Shown: piece after piece, positions 1-8,681 of the stretch
Numbering within the stretch: the first letter of the stretch is position 1
Layout of the letters: each line of letters begins with the position of its first letter
Source: Azotimanducus sp965199815
GTDB taxonomy: Bacteria; Pseudomonadota; Gammaproteobacteria; Pseudomonadales; Azotimanducaceae
Direction: 5' to 3'
Length of the DNA stretch: 64,000 bases
NCBI GenBank assembly: GCA_965199815.1
Contig: CBDATE010000021.1
Coordinates: 124,001 to 188,000, forward strand
Made by a program: the position numbers and the translations under genes
The notes under the pieces: model-generated
What the model saw: the letters and a program-made list of their open reading frames with translations, nothing else
What the model was told of the DNA's origin: nothing
Databases searched by the model: none

Positions 1-1183
1 TCAGCAGGGCGTGAAACGCCGTCACGCCCTCCGCGCGGGCAAGAAAGCTCCCCAGGCAAAAGTGGGACCCGTAGCCAAAAGACAGATGGCGCTTCGCGTT
101 TTCCCTGCGCACATCAAAGCTCTTGGGACGCTCGAACATCAACGGATCCCGATTTGCGGAGCCAATGATTGTTGATACAAGCGTACCTTCTTCGATGAGC
201 ACACCATCGAGCACGATTTCGCGCTCGACTGCGCCACCTCCGCCGGTCTGCAGCGGCGGGTCGTAGCGCAGCATCTCCTCGATCGCGTTTTCCAGCAAGT
301 CGGGTGTCTCGCGAAGCAACTTCATCTGATCAGGGTTCCTGAAGAGCGCCAGCATGCCATTGCCGATCAGGTTGACTGTGGTGTGGTGCCCTCCGCCAAT
401 GACCAGAACGAGCGTACCAAGCACTTGCTCCTCCGAGAGTTCGCCTTTGTCCTGTGCATCGCACAGGGCGGTAATCACATCATTGGCGCGATAGCCCTTC
501 TTGCGCCGCTCCTTGATCACGTCTGCAAACCAGGCCGCTTCTTCCTTGCCGGCCGTGACCGCGGCTGCTATGTGCTTTGCGGCCTCGAGTTTCTGCTCTC
601 GCAGGAACATCGGCTTGGCGGTTGCCGAATGGATCTGGTTCGCCCAAGGCTCCCACTCGGCCTTTGACTCGTAGGGGATGCCCAACAGTTCCGTGATGAC
701 GTACGTGGGCAGCGGTTTGGCGAAGTCCGCCATCAGGTCCATTTCGCCCCGAGTCACGATCTTGTCCATCAGGTCATGGGTGAATCGGTCGAGCTTTTCC
801 TGCAACGCCTTCACGGCAGGCGCGGTGAAGGCCGCGTCATTCAAAATCGCTCGAAGGCGGGTGTGGTCGGGCGGGTCGCAACCAATGAGCGAGTTGTACT
901 GCACCCACTCCCGGCGCAGGTCATTCCGGGAAGCTCGGCCACCAAAGTCCCGCACTTCAAATCGACGAGCGTACCGGCAGGGCTCATAACGCCCAAATAT
1001 GACGTTTCCATCCGGAGTTGGCCAAATGGGCGCATTTTCCAACAGGCAGTCATAGAAGGGATACGGATCCGTCACGAAGCCGGGGGCGCGAAGCATTTCG
1101 AGCAGGCGCTCATGTACAGGATCGGGAATCGAATCGGCGATTTCCGACACGGACCTCACTTCAACAACCTCTTGGGCATTCAT
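1..1183 (-). CDS. Cytochrome P450 (partial, 3' end off the window)
   Basis: Haem-thiolate monooxygenase, expected to hydroxylate a small hydrophobic substrate with electrons from a ferredoxin. The frame opens at ATG 1183 and runs off the left edge after about 394 codons, so only the extreme C-terminus is missing. Visible: the K-helix ExxR within EEMLRYDPP, and the haem-ligand loop FGYGSHFCLGSFLARAEG with its Cys. The I-helix, normally AGxD/ETT, reads GGGHHTT, so the acidic residue of the proton-delivery pair is His, which is unusual. Upstream is a 64-bp block also found before the TonB receptor at 9940-12336. Before two IS insertions the gene stood divergent from the IclR regulator at 5024. 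The family call is firm; the substrate is unknown. Confidence 0.93.
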   Translation of the reverse strand, partial: MNAQEVVEVRSVSEIADSIPDPVHERLLEMLRAPGFVTDPYPFYDCLLENAPIWPTPDGNVIFGRYEPCRYARRFEVRDFGGRASRNDLRREWVQYNSLIGCDPPDHTRLRAILNDAAFTAPAVKALQEKLDRFTHDLMDKIVTRGEMDLMADFAKPLPTYVITELLGIPYESKAEWEPWANQIHSATAKPMFLREQKLEAAKHIAAAVTAGKEEAAWFADVIKERRKKGYRANDVITALCDAQDKGELSEEQVLGTLVLVIGGGHHTTVNLIGNGMLALFRNPDQMKLLRETPDLLENAIEEMLRYDPPLQTGGGGAVEREIVLDGVLIEEGTLVSTIIGSANRDPLMFERPKSFDVRRENAKRHLSFGYGSHFCLGSFLARAEGVTAFHALL

Positions 1184-1203
1184 TGACACCTCTTACCGGG
1201 TCA

Positions 1204-1267
1204 GTTTGTTTGCTATTGTGATTGGTATATTCGCTATATCGTACACACCAGTTCCGGGAGAAGCAAC
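1204..1267 (-). promoter_or_regulatory. Shared 64-bp upstream block of the P450 gene
   Basis: Bases 1204-1267 closely match 12358-12421, upstream of the TonB receptor; both begin GTTTGTTTGCTATTGT and end CCGGGAGAAGCAAC. Similarity fades beyond the block on both sides. Read toward the P450 it includes AT-rich stretches suited to a promoter. A common promoter/operator, plausibly controlled by the IclR protein at 5024, is inferred. Confidence 0.6.
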
Positions 1268-1284
1268 ATCATGTGCTCGTTCAC

Positions 1285-3397
1285 CAAGGCAATTCCGTGT
1301 TCAACCGAGGTGAGAGGGAGGGCAGGTGTGCCGGGTTGGTGTGGGTAGGGATAGTGGAGATGGATGGCCTCGGAGGGGTACTTGGCGGGCCACCCGGCAG
1401 GTTGATGAGAGGGATGTGCGGGGTTTTTTGGCCGAGGAGGCTGATTCCCGGCGCTGCGAGCAGACCACCGGCAGGGGGATGGGGTCCCCGCGGGGTTGGT
1501 TCAGAGGGTTGAGTCGAGCACTGCCTGCAAAGCTTCGTCGTGCCTGGCGGCGTAGTGTCGCTGAGCTTCGGGCTGGTGACGGAAGCGGGCGTGGAGTCGC
1601 ACGATGGAGATGGCGACATTGGACAGGCAGGCGAGATTGCGCGGCCCGGCACCAACACGCACACGGGAGCGGTCTTCGTCGAAGGAGACATCGCGCACAT
1701 GGTGGAGGCAGTTTTCTATCTCCCAGTGGCCGCGATTGAGCGCGAGGATTTCAGAGGGGCCAGCACGCTCTGGGGACAAGGAGGTAAGTCCGTAGGCGTA
1801 TTCGGTGCTTGTGGTGTGGGGAGTTGTTGTGCCGCTGCGTATCACGGTGCGCTGGCGCGTGATTCGGAACGCTTGTTGGCGTCCGGGAAGGGCGGCAAGA
1901 TCGGGGGAGTATTGGGTGAGGTCGATGAGTGCACATTCACGCTGCTCGATACGCCCGTGTGCCTTCTCCAGTGTGCGTCGCTTCGGCTCGGCATCGAAGT
2001 TGAAGGTACGGATGTCATCAAGCAGGGTGGGACGATTGCTTTTGACGGGCATCACGTAATCGCCACCACCGGTGACGATCAGGTGTGCGGTCTCCGGGCA
2101 ACTGTGCAGAGCGTCCAGCGTGATGGTGTGTCCACGCACTCCAAGTTCGGTGAGCAGACGACGCACTCCGAGTATCTCGCCACCGGCAGAATCGGAGGCG
2201 ACTTGTCCGTGCACCATCCCGGTCCCGTGTTCGACAGCCGCGATCATCATACGAGTGGAGTCACTGTGACCGGGGCGGTTGATGGGCCTTGATTTGCCGT
2301 CAAGGGCAAGTGCTGTTTGTGGTAATCGGTATGCAGCAGTCCAGCGGCGTACAGCCTTGTCCAGGGCATCAGGGTCGAGTTGCGACAACACGCGATGCAG
2401 GGAAGTCTTCGAGACCGGTACCCGGCAGCCCAGGGAGGGGCTTTTGAACGCTCGTATCGCCGCCAGTTGGCGCTGGTCAAGCCGCCGCGCGAACTCGGCA
2501 ATCGCGGTCACTCCCTGAGCGCCCGCCAGCTTGGCCGCCACCGCCACCGCCAGAATGCTCGCCAGCGGATGCCGGATACCCCGCGCAGCACGATACTCAG
2601 GCACCTCGCTCAGCGACTGATACAAGCTCCGCAAACGCCCCGGTGGCGGCGGTGCCCCCACAGAACCGAGACCGGGCACCGGCTCGTCAAGCCCGCGCAG
2701 CATCGCCTGCGCTGCGCCACACAGGGGGCGCACAAACACCTGCTTTGGCACCCCGTGCTGCTCCCACTTGCCACCAACGCGCGCGTACCCGCGCGTCTCG
2801 CCAAGCAGAGTCCAGTTTGCCGCCCGATAGCACCCGCCGTGAAACCTCGTCGGGTCAACAAATGTTTCTGCAAGCAATACCGGTACCCCGCGAAACGCCT
2901 CAAAGTCCCCGCTCAACCGCCGCAGTGACAACGACAGCACTCGTGATGCCAGGTTCCCGCCGTTATACCCCGGAAGCAGCAAAAATCGCGTGTTATTCGC
3001 CACCAAATACAAACGCCGAAACTGCTGCTCCGGGGCCCACCCTATCCACTCGTCCCGCGCCTTCACCTTGAATGAACCGGATACCCAGCCCAGCAACCCT
3101 ACCCAACGACCCTCCCGCGTTTCCGCTACATGCCGAACTCCGCCCCCAAACAGACACCGAAAGCCCAAATAGTGGTGCCGACTCATCAAATCGTCCCATT
3201 CAGCACGCTCCTCGGCAGTACGCACCGGACGCACCCGTATTTCCTTGAGCACCACTTTGCTTGCCGTGGTCGGCCTGCCCATCACCCAATTCCTGCACTT
3301 CGACCTCTCCAGCTTGACACATCTACAACTCCGTGTCCAGTGCTTACCCTTCTCTGTGATACATCAATCACCTACTCGTAACTTCGGAATCGCCCTG
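1285..3397 (-). mobile_element. ISAs1-like insertion sequence nested in the IS481-like element
   Basis: A 2113-bp element with imperfect terminal inverted repeats: CAAGGCAATTCCG at 1285 and CAGGGCGATTCCG read inward from 3397. A perfect 10-bp target duplication GCTCGTTCAC lies at 1275-1284 and 3398-3407. The target is inside the terminal sequence of the IS481-like element, so this insertion is the younger one. It contains a single gene, 1501-3285. The 216 bp between the left end and the gene stop (1285-1500) show nothing recognisable. Confidence 0.9.
1501..3285 (-). CDS. ISAs1-family transposase with N-terminal DruA-like (DUF4338) domain
   Basis: A 594-residue, apparently intact transposase with two modules. 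Residues about 15-200 resemble the DUF4338/DruA domain (RHHYLGFRCLFGGG; AETFVDPTRFHGGCYRAANW). Residues about 215-590 form an ISAs1-type transposase: the N-terminal associated domain (SLYQSLSEVPEYRAARGIRH) followed by the DDE core (ALALDGKS, GGGDYVMPVKSNRPTL, HWEIENCLHHVRDVSFDED). It should mobilise the surrounding 2.1-kb element. The role of the DruA-like part is unknown; it could bind or nick DNA. The fusion spans one uninterrupted frame with no internal start needed. Confidence 0.88.
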   Translation of the reverse strand: MMGRPTTASKVVLKEIRVRPVRTAEERAEWDDLMSRHHYLGFRCLFGGGVRHVAETREGRWVGLLGWVSGSFKVKARDEWIGWAPEQQFRRLYLVANNTRFLLLPGYNGGNLASRVLSLSLRRLSGDFEAFRGVPVLLAETFVDPTRFHGGCYRAANWTLLGETRGYARVGGKWEQHGVPKQVFVRPLCGAAQAMLRGLDEPVPGLGSVGAPPPPGRLRSLYQSLSEVPEYRAARGIRHPLASILAVAVAAKLAGAQGVTAIAEFARRLDQRQLAAIRAFKSPSLGCRVPVSKTSLHRVLSQLDPDALDKAVRRWTAAYRLPQTALALDGKSRPINRPGHSDSTRMMIAAVEHGTGMVHGQVASDSAGGEILGVRRLLTELGVRGHTITLDALHSCPETAHLIVTGGGDYVMPVKSNRPTLLDDIRTFNFDAEPKRRTLEKAHGRIEQRECALIDLTQYSPDLAALPGRQQAFRITRQRTVIRSGTTTPHTTSTEYAYGLTSLSPERAGPSEILALNRGHWEIENCLHHVRDVSFDEDRSRVRVGAGPRNLACLSNVAISIVRLHARFRHQPEAQRHYAARHDEALQAVLDSTL

Positions 3398-3406
3398 GCT
3401 CGTTCA

Positions 3407-4423
3407 CTAGATCTGAGACTGAGAGGCGAGCGAGGGAAAAGAGGAAAGATACTCGACGGGGGTTTTCCAGTCGAGGGCCATATGAGGTCGGATGTTGTTG
3501 TAGAAGTATTGGTACTTGGCGAGCGCAGGGGCGACTTCGGCGACGGTGAGTTCGCCGCCGAATCCGCCCCAGAATTCGATACGAGAAGTGTCGTTGGCGC
3601 GTTCGACACAGCCGTTGAGTTCAGGGCACCGTGGCGGGAGGACGAAGAGCGGGAGTTTGTTGTGTTGGCAGGCTCGTTCGAACTCGGCCATGAACTCGGA
3701 GCCGCCATCGACCTGAAGGGATTTGATCCACGAGTAGTCATCGAGCAGGGCGTTGAGGAAGCGGCAAGCGTTGTAAGCGGTGGCGCACGTGAAGACGCGG
3801 CAGAACATGATCTTGGTACTTGGGCAGACGGCGCGGAACTCCTTGAGTGTTTTGCCGTCGCGGGAGATGGACATGTGGTCGACCTGGACGAGTTGGCCGG
3901 GTGTAGAGGAGCGCATACCGGAGGGGAGGCGTTTGGCGTGGCCGTGGGCGAAGTTGCGTCGCTTCTTGGGTTTGGTACGACCGCGGAGGAAGACGCAGGG
4001 GCGTATATGACCGAGTGCAATGCCTTTCTCCAAGATGCGCCCGATAGTGGACTCGCTCAGGAGGGTGCCTTGACGGGCGAGCATGATGTGCAGCCTGGCC
4101 TTTCCCATGAAAGGGAACTTGCGACGCATGTTCCAGACTGCCCAGGCGGTATCGCGTGTCCACTCGTGTCCCCGGGACGAGCGCGGCTTCCTGCTCTTTG
4201 CGGCGAGCGCGCGGACTCCGCCATCCTGGTAGCGTTTCTTCCAGCGGTAGAGAGTTGCCCTTGACCAGCCGATAGCATCAAGTGCGGTGGCCTCGGAGCA
4301 GCCTTCGGAGCGCAATCGGAGGTACATCTTGATTTTCCGGAGTCGGTCGAACGCATCCGGGGGCGTGACTTCGTCAACCTGGATGGCGCGGTAGGAGATG
4401 TGTCTCTTGGAGTAAAATTGCAT
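3407..4423 (-). CDS. IS481/IS3-like DDE transposase (copy 1)
   Basis: A 338-residue transposase with an N-terminal helix-turn-helix (LRSEGCSEATALDAIGWSRA, about 37-56) and an rve-type integrase core containing QVDHMSI (first Asp), LQVDGGSEFM (second Asp) and the catalytic Glu region near CVERANDTSR. The C-terminus includes YFYNNIRPHMAL, typical of IS481/IS3 integrases. The protein matches copy 2 (54792-55808), so both copies may be active. The start follows a structured leader; no strong ribosome-binding site is obvious. Its stop codon overlaps the target duplication of the nested ISAs1-like element. Confidence 0.9.
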   Translation of the reverse strand: MQFYSKRHISYRAIQVDEVTPPDAFDRLRKIKMYLRLRSEGCSEATALDAIGWSRATLYRWKKRYQDGGVRALAAKSRKPRSSRGHEWTRDTAWAVWNMRRKFPFMGKARLHIMLARQGTLLSESTIGRILEKGIALGHIRPCVFLRGRTKPKKRRNFAHGHAKRLPSGMRSSTPGQLVQVDHMSISRDGKTLKEFRAVCPSTKIMFCRVFTCATAYNACRFLNALLDDYSWIKSLQVDGGSEFMAEFERACQHNKLPLFVLPPRCPELNGCVERANDTSRIEFWGGFGGELTVAEVAPALAKYQYFYNNIRPHMALDWKTPVEYLSSFPSLASQSQI

Positions 4424-4923
4424 CGTTCGGTACCCTTTCGGTTGTCAAAAAGAAGTCAGGGTATCCGAACCGCCGCCCGGATGCTGCGCGTGCGTGGCAT
4501 CCGGGGGTACCGGCGCAGATGAATCGCGGATGATCGCCCCTTATTGGACAGGATCGTTCAAGGTGTCCTCCCGGGTCGAGATGAGGTGTGGTGTGGGTCA
4601 GGGCTCGAGAATCAGGTGACGCAGAGTGATGGACTTGGGCCGGGTACTCTTGCCGAGGGGCTGTGTGAAGTCAGGAAGGAGTTCCTGTTGCCGGGAACGC
4701 TGCGGGGGGCGGCGAGTCAACCCGCTGCGCGGGTTCTCCGCTCCGCTTCGATCCTGCGGATGACACGCCGCCCCCCGCAGCGCAGAGGCTGGTCATGGCC
4801 GGAAGCGAACTTCCGGCCATGAATGACCGGCGTACAACTGCCAGTTCCCAGGGCACTCCCTGAAAGAAATCAATCAACCCTTACCCAGGCTCCGGTAGTC
4901 TCACATCTGTTTGGACTAGTACA
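4424..4923. other. Structured non-coding region of the IS481-like element
   Basis: About 500 bp without a gene. It holds strong inverted repeats: 4698-4714 pairs perfectly with 4766-4782 (17-bp G/C-rich arms), enclosing a smaller palindrome at 4719-4735 (AACCCGC ... GCGGGTT), and a hairpin at about 4798-4819 (GCCGGAAG ... CTTCCGGC). Copy 2 has the same structures at 54292-54791. They could act as a terminator, a translational control or a structured RNA; nothing in the sequence decides between these. Confidence 0.6.
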
Positions 4924-4947
4924 CATCAACCCCCGCAGCGTTTATAG

Positions 4948-4965
4948 CGTTTGCAAAAACAAACG
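4948..4965 (+). promoter_or_regulatory. Inverted repeat upstream of the IclR gene (putative operator)
   Basis: CGTTTG and CAAACG arms (6 bp each) separated by six bases, about 60 bp before the IclR start. Autoregulation through such a site is common in the family. A related GCAAACAAAC string appears, reversed, in the conserved blocks upstream of the P450 and TonB receptor genes. Confidence 0.4.
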
Positions 4966-5023
4966 ACACTGGTAAAGTTGCCTGCGCTGCCCGATTGAGC
5001 TTTCAGGGATTCAAGGGAAAGAC

Positions 5024-5923
5024 ATGCCAAGACCAGCCCCCGCGATAGACCGCGCCGTGGAACTACTGGAGTACATGTCCAGTCACCGGCTCGAGACATT
5101 CAAGCTATCTGAACTTGCACGAACACTGCATTTCAACAAGGCGACCTGTCACGCCATGTGCAGCACACTCGAGAAGCACGGTGTGCTCATCCGCAACCCG
5201 ATCGAGAAAACCTACTCGCTGGGCCCGGCACTTTTGCGGTTCGCCGCTGCCGTTGCGCCGGAAGGACATGAAGCCCTGGAGGTATCACGAACGGAAATGG
5301 CGGCATTGGCTGCCGAGCTCTCGCTTACGGTTGTGGCCACAGGGCTTGTAGGCGACGTTACAACGGTGCTCGCCAATCGGTCGCCACGCGGGCACCGAGG
5401 TCATCCGAGTGTGGGCAGTCAAAGAGCATGGCTGCCGCCCATCGGACCCATGTTCGCCGCGTGGGCACCCATCGATGTGCAGAGGAAGTGGCTCGATCGA
5501 ATCGAGCAGCCCAATGCGGCCTTCACCAAGTCGTATTTTGAAGACATGCTGAAGGAGTTGAGAGCCCGTGGCTATGATGTCGGCTATGTGTCCGATCCAC
5601 GAACCCAAATCCTCAAAGCTGTCAGCACACTGGAAGGCCTGCCCAACTCCAGGGAAATCAGCGAAATGCTCGCAGACCTGATGGCGAAGCTGGAAAGCAC
5701 TCATCAACACTCGTCCGGAGGGGAAACGAAGAGGGTGAACAACATTACTGCACCCGTTTTCGGCTCTGGCGGACAGGTGGTCTTGACCGTAACGCTCAGG
5801 GAATTCAAGGAGCCGCTGTCAAGTGACGATGTGAAACGACTTGGGATTCGGCTGCTCGAGAGTGTTGAGCAGATCACCCAATCCACTCACGGCGATTTGC
5901 CGGAAGATTGGCCCCACTCCTGA
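5024..5923 (+). CDS. IclR-family transcriptional regulator
   Basis: A 299-residue regulator. Residues about 5-65 form the winged helix-turn-helix (LSELARTLHFNKATCHAM recognition region, then KTYSLGPALLRF linking to the effector domain). The remainder matches the IclR ligand-binding fold in length and layout. AAGGGAAAG ahead of the ATG provides a ribosome-binding site. Before the IS insertions the gene was divergent from the P450 at 1-1183, which suggests it controls that gene and perhaps the nearby degradation genes and receptor. Effector unknown. Its 3' end faces the deacylase-like gene across a decayed hairpin repeat. Confidence 0.92.
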   Translation: MPRPAPAIDRAVELLEYMSSHRLETFKLSELARTLHFNKATCHAMCSTLEKHGVLIRNPIEKTYSLGPALLRFAAAVAPEGHEALEVSRTEMAALAAELSLTVVATGLVGDVTTVLANRSPRGHRGHPSVGSQRAWLPPIGPMFAAWAPIDVQRKWLDRIEQPNAAFTKSYFEDMLKELRARGYDVGYVSDPRTQILKAVSTLEGLPNSREISEMLADLMAKLESTHQHSSGGETKRVNNITAPVFGSGGQVVLTVTLREFKEPLSSDDVKRLGIRLLESVEQITQSTHGDLPEDWPHS

Positions 5924-5938
5924 ATGGCTCATGCTCCC

Positions 5939-6003
5939 AACGGCACCGAATCTGGCGGCACATTCATGTGCCGCACAGGAAGCTCTGTTATTCGGAGTTT
6001 CCC
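5939..6003. repeat. Hairpin repeat remnant A (left-end half)
   Basis: Decayed copy of the left half of the hairpin-mosaic family: GGCACATTCATGTGCC and a stem-loop around AGCTCTGTTATTCGGAG ending in TTTCCC. It lies between the convergent ends of the IclR and amidohydrolase genes, where it could serve as a bidirectional terminator. Confidence 0.75.
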
Positions 6004-6009
6004 TGGCCG

Positions 6010-7770
6010 CTATCCGCTGCCCGTCGCTGCCTGACTGCGGGCGGTTGACGAACGCTTCCTGAAACTACGCAAGACCTTCCCCGGCAACTTCGGCGCGTTT
6101 TCGTCCACCGCGTATTCGTTGTGTTCCCGCAGGATCGTTCCATTGACTATGACGTAGTCGATTCCCTCTGACCTGGAGATGAGCCTTCTGGATCCACCCG
6201 GAAAATCGTTGACGCGCTCAAGCGGTCCGTCGGAGATGGTATCAGGGTCAAAAACGACCACATCTGCGGCCAGACCCTCCTGCAACAGCCCCCGATCCTC
6301 GATGCCGTAGATCTCCGCTGCATTCTTCGTCATGAGCTGCACCGCCCGTTCAATAGGCAAGCCCCAGTCGCGAACCCAGGGCCCGAGCAGGTTGGTCGGA
6401 TATCGAGCATCGCACAGCTCTCTGACATGTGCGCCGCCATCACCTTTGCCAACGACTACATTGTCGCTCATGTAGAGGTCCAACTGCCTGCGCTCCAGGC
6501 CCGGGCGCCTGGCCACCGCGCCAAACCTGGCTTCGAGATCAGATTCAATGCTCAAGTCCAACATCAATTCAGCGGCGGTCTTTCCGACTTCTTCGGCCAC
6601 CTCCGCCAATCGGCACCCCTCGTATTCCCGCTTCCTGGGCGAATAGTTGATCACCATATTGGGCCAGTAGCGTTCATTCCAGCCCGGTTCGTTCGTCTGG
6701 TCAAGGAATTGCGCTCGAAATTCGTCTGTCTTGTAGGCCTCGAGGCGTTCGGCGACTGTCGCCAATTCCTGGATCGGCGTAAACAAGCCATACAGCGGCT
6801 TGGCCGGCTTCATCAGCGACTCGGGCAGATCCAGCGCGAACATGAACGGATGCTCCAGCCCCACCTCAAAGGTATTTGGCAGCACGCCCATTTGTGGCCG
6901 CCACGTCAATCCCTCGGCGTTCATGCGCTCGATTTGCTCGAGCAAGGCGCCTTCCCGGGAGCCGTCCGGCGAAGGCCCGATTCCGGGGTCGCAAATGGGC
7001 ACACCTGCGTTTCGAGCAATCCGCTCAATGCCTTCCGAGTCAAGTTCCGGGCCCCAATTGCAGTGGAAAGTGCCGCGCCCCAGTTCCCCCATCACGCCTG
7101 TCAACGCCTCCAACTCTTCAATCGTGGTGCATCTGCTCGGCACAGGGATGCCGCCTACGCCCGTATGGGCAGGGGAATTCGATGTCGAGAACCCTACCGC
7201 ACCTGCTTGAATCGCTTCACGCACGATAGCCCGCATTTGGTTTATTTCGTCTTCAGTGGCCTCCCTGCGAGTGCCCGCCTCCTCGCCCATCACGAACACC
7301 CGAATGGCGAGATGACCCACTAGAGATGCCACGTTGATGCCGGTGCCAACCTTCTCAATCCAGTCAAGATATTCAGGGTAGGATTCAAATCCCCAATTGC
7401 CCATGCCCTTCCTGGTATAGCCAACATCCATGCCCTCGACATACTGCAGGGTTTCCAGCATGTAATCGCGGTCTTTCTTTCGCGTGGGCGCGACACCAAA
7501 TCCGCAACAGCCTATGACCACTGTCGTGACACCGTGCCAGGGGGACACCGACAGCATCCGGTCCCAGGCAAACTGAATGTCATAGTGCGTATGGGTATCG
7601 ATGAAGCCGGGGCAAACCACCTTGCCGCTTGCATCGATCTCACGCTCGGCATCTTCCGGCGCACCCCCGACTGCGACCAGCTTTCCGTCTCTGATGCCTA
7701 CATCCCCCTTGTACTTCGGGGTGCCCAGGCCATCGACAATCATGCCGTTTCGAATTTTGAGGTCATACAT
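6010..7770 (-). CDS. Amidohydrolase, N-acyl-D-amino-acid deacylase-like
   Basis: A 586-residue metal-dependent hydrolase of the amidohydrolase-3 group. Evidence: an N-terminal beta segment (MYDLKIRNGMIVDG), the metal-binding GFIDTHTHYD motif with His60 and His62, the GCCGFGVAP segment typical of D-aminoacylases, and a late GDGGAHVRELCDARYP stretch with the expected catalytic Asp. GGGAGGA upstream of ATG 7770 supports the start. It probably cleaves an amide or ring-amide bond, but family members act on varied substrates, so specificity is not assigned. It is followed on the same strand, upstream, by an SDR (31-bp gap) and a second amidohydrolase in what looks like one operon. Confidence 0.88.
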   Translation of the reverse strand: MYDLKIRNGMIVDGLGTPKYKGDVGIRDGKLVAVGGAPEDAEREIDASGKVVCPGFIDTHTHYDIQFAWDRMLSVSPWHGVTTVVIGCCGFGVAPTRKKDRDYMLETLQYVEGMDVGYTRKGMGNWGFESYPEYLDWIEKVGTGINVASLVGHLAIRVFVMGEEAGTRREATEDEINQMRAIVREAIQAGAVGFSTSNSPAHTGVGGIPVPSRCTTIEELEALTGVMGELGRGTFHCNWGPELDSEGIERIARNAGVPICDPGIGPSPDGSREGALLEQIERMNAEGLTWRPQMGVLPNTFEVGLEHPFMFALDLPESLMKPAKPLYGLFTPIQELATVAERLEAYKTDEFRAQFLDQTNEPGWNERYWPNMVINYSPRKREYEGCRLAEVAEEVGKTAAELMLDLSIESDLEARFGAVARRPGLERRQLDLYMSDNVVVGKGDGGAHVRELCDARYPTNLLGPWVRDWGLPIERAVQLMTKNAAEIYGIEDRGLLQEGLAADVVVFDPDTISDGPLERVNDFPGGSRRLISRSEGIDYVIVNGTILREHNEYAVDENAPKLPGKVLRSFRKRSSTARSQAATGSG

Positions 7771-7800
7771 GTCAGGATTCCTCCCAATCGTGTTCCGTTA

Positions 7801-8649
7801 TCAGTAGCCGATGGTCCAGCCATCGAGAATATTGGCATAGGTGGGCACAGGCGGCGGCTCCAGTTTGCCAGTGAGATAGCCACCGAGCCCGCCGGCATCC
7901 ACGACGAGGTTGGCACCCGAAACGTAGGAAGCCGCGTCACTTGCCAGATAGAGCAAGGGCAACGCCTGCTCCTGGGGTGTCGCCAATCGACCAAAGTGAT
8001 CACAAGACTTCACAACAGCAGGGATCCGGTTGGCATCCGCTTCGCCGAAGAACCCGGTATCCGAAGCTCCCGGAGAGGTGCAGTTCATCCGTATGCCCTG
8101 CCCAGCGAGTTGAGCGGCGCGAGCCAGGGTATATACGGTGGTGCACGCCTTGGAGAACCCATACGGGTTTTGCTGTGCTGGCTCAAAATCCGCCAGCCAC
8201 TGGTCAGCCTCCGCATCATCTTCAATATCGACAAGGGTTACGATTTCCCTCATCCACTTCGGATAATCCAGACCGGATTTCGAGGCTATGTTCGCAATAG
8301 CCGCCCCCCGGCGCATCTTGGGGATGATTTCCTCGGTCAAGCGGCGGGTTCCCAGATAGTTGATCCAGTGGACGACCCGGGGGTCCGGCAAGTTTCCCAC
8401 CCCGGCACAGTTCAACAACACATCGACTTCGCCTTCCAGCGCGGCGGCAACGGAGCGAATGGATTCGACATCCGCAAGATCCAGCCGTTCAAATCGAGCC
8501 AATTGGAGGTCACAGTCCTGAATGTCCAGACCAGTGACCACTGCGCCTTCTTCAACCAGCCACTCCGCCGCGGATCTGCCCATGCCCGAGGAAACGCCGG
8601 TCACGACCACTCGCTTCCCCGCATAGCCGAGATTGATGCCTTTTGCCAT
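7801..8649 (-). CDS. Short-chain dehydrogenase/reductase
   Basis: A 282-residue NAD(P)-dependent oxidoreductase. Rossmann glycine motif TGVSSGMG at residues 17-24, NCAG-type motif at 80-83, and catalytic YGFSK (Tyr163, Lys167). The shape, with a weakly conserved middle and a C-terminal extension after YVSGANLVVDAGG, resembles coniferyl-alcohol/hydroxysteroid dehydrogenase-like SDRs, and the gene at 24103-24936 is a distant relative. CGAGGG precedes the ATG. It lies 31 bp from the downstream amidohydrolase and 32 bp from the upstream one, so cotranscription is likely. Probably interconverts an alcohol and a ketone in the same pathway. Confidence 0.9.
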   Translation of the reverse strand: MAKGINLGYAGKRVVVTGVSSGMGRSAAEWLVEEGAVVTGLDIQDCDLQLARFERLDLADVESIRSVAAALEGEVDVLLNCAGVGNLPDPRVVHWINYLGTRRLTEEIIPKMRRGAAIANIASKSGLDYPKWMREIVTLVDIEDDAEADQWLADFEPAQQNPYGFSKACTTVYTLARAAQLAGQGIRMNCTSPGASDTGFFGEADANRIPAVVKSCDHFGRLATPQEQALPLLYLASDAASYVSGANLVVDAGGLGGYLTGKLEPPPVPTYANILDGWTIGY

Positions 8650-8681
8650 TGCAAACCCTCGTTGGATGCCTGCCGGGAAGT

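Larger units (their letters stand above)
1272..4923 (-). mobile_element. IS481-like insertion sequence, copy 1, interrupted by a nested IS
   Basis: The element is 1272-1284 plus 3408-4923, 1529 bp once the nested IS and one copy of its target repeat are removed, exactly the length of copy 2 (54292-55820, opposite orientation). The two copies differ at only a handful of bases. Both ends begin TGT: TGTGCTCGTTCACTAG on one side and TGTACTAGTCC on the other, with a shared inner AGATSTGAGACT. A 5-bp target duplication CATCA flanks it (1267-1271 and 4924-4928). It carries the transposase gene 3407-4423 and about 500 bp of structured non-coding DNA (4424-4923). It separated the P450 from its divergent IclR neighbour. 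Confidence 0.9.

Noticed and set aside
3245..4264. 339-codon plus-strand frame
   Set aside because: Antisense shadow of the IS481-like transposase; the same occurs at 54951-55892.
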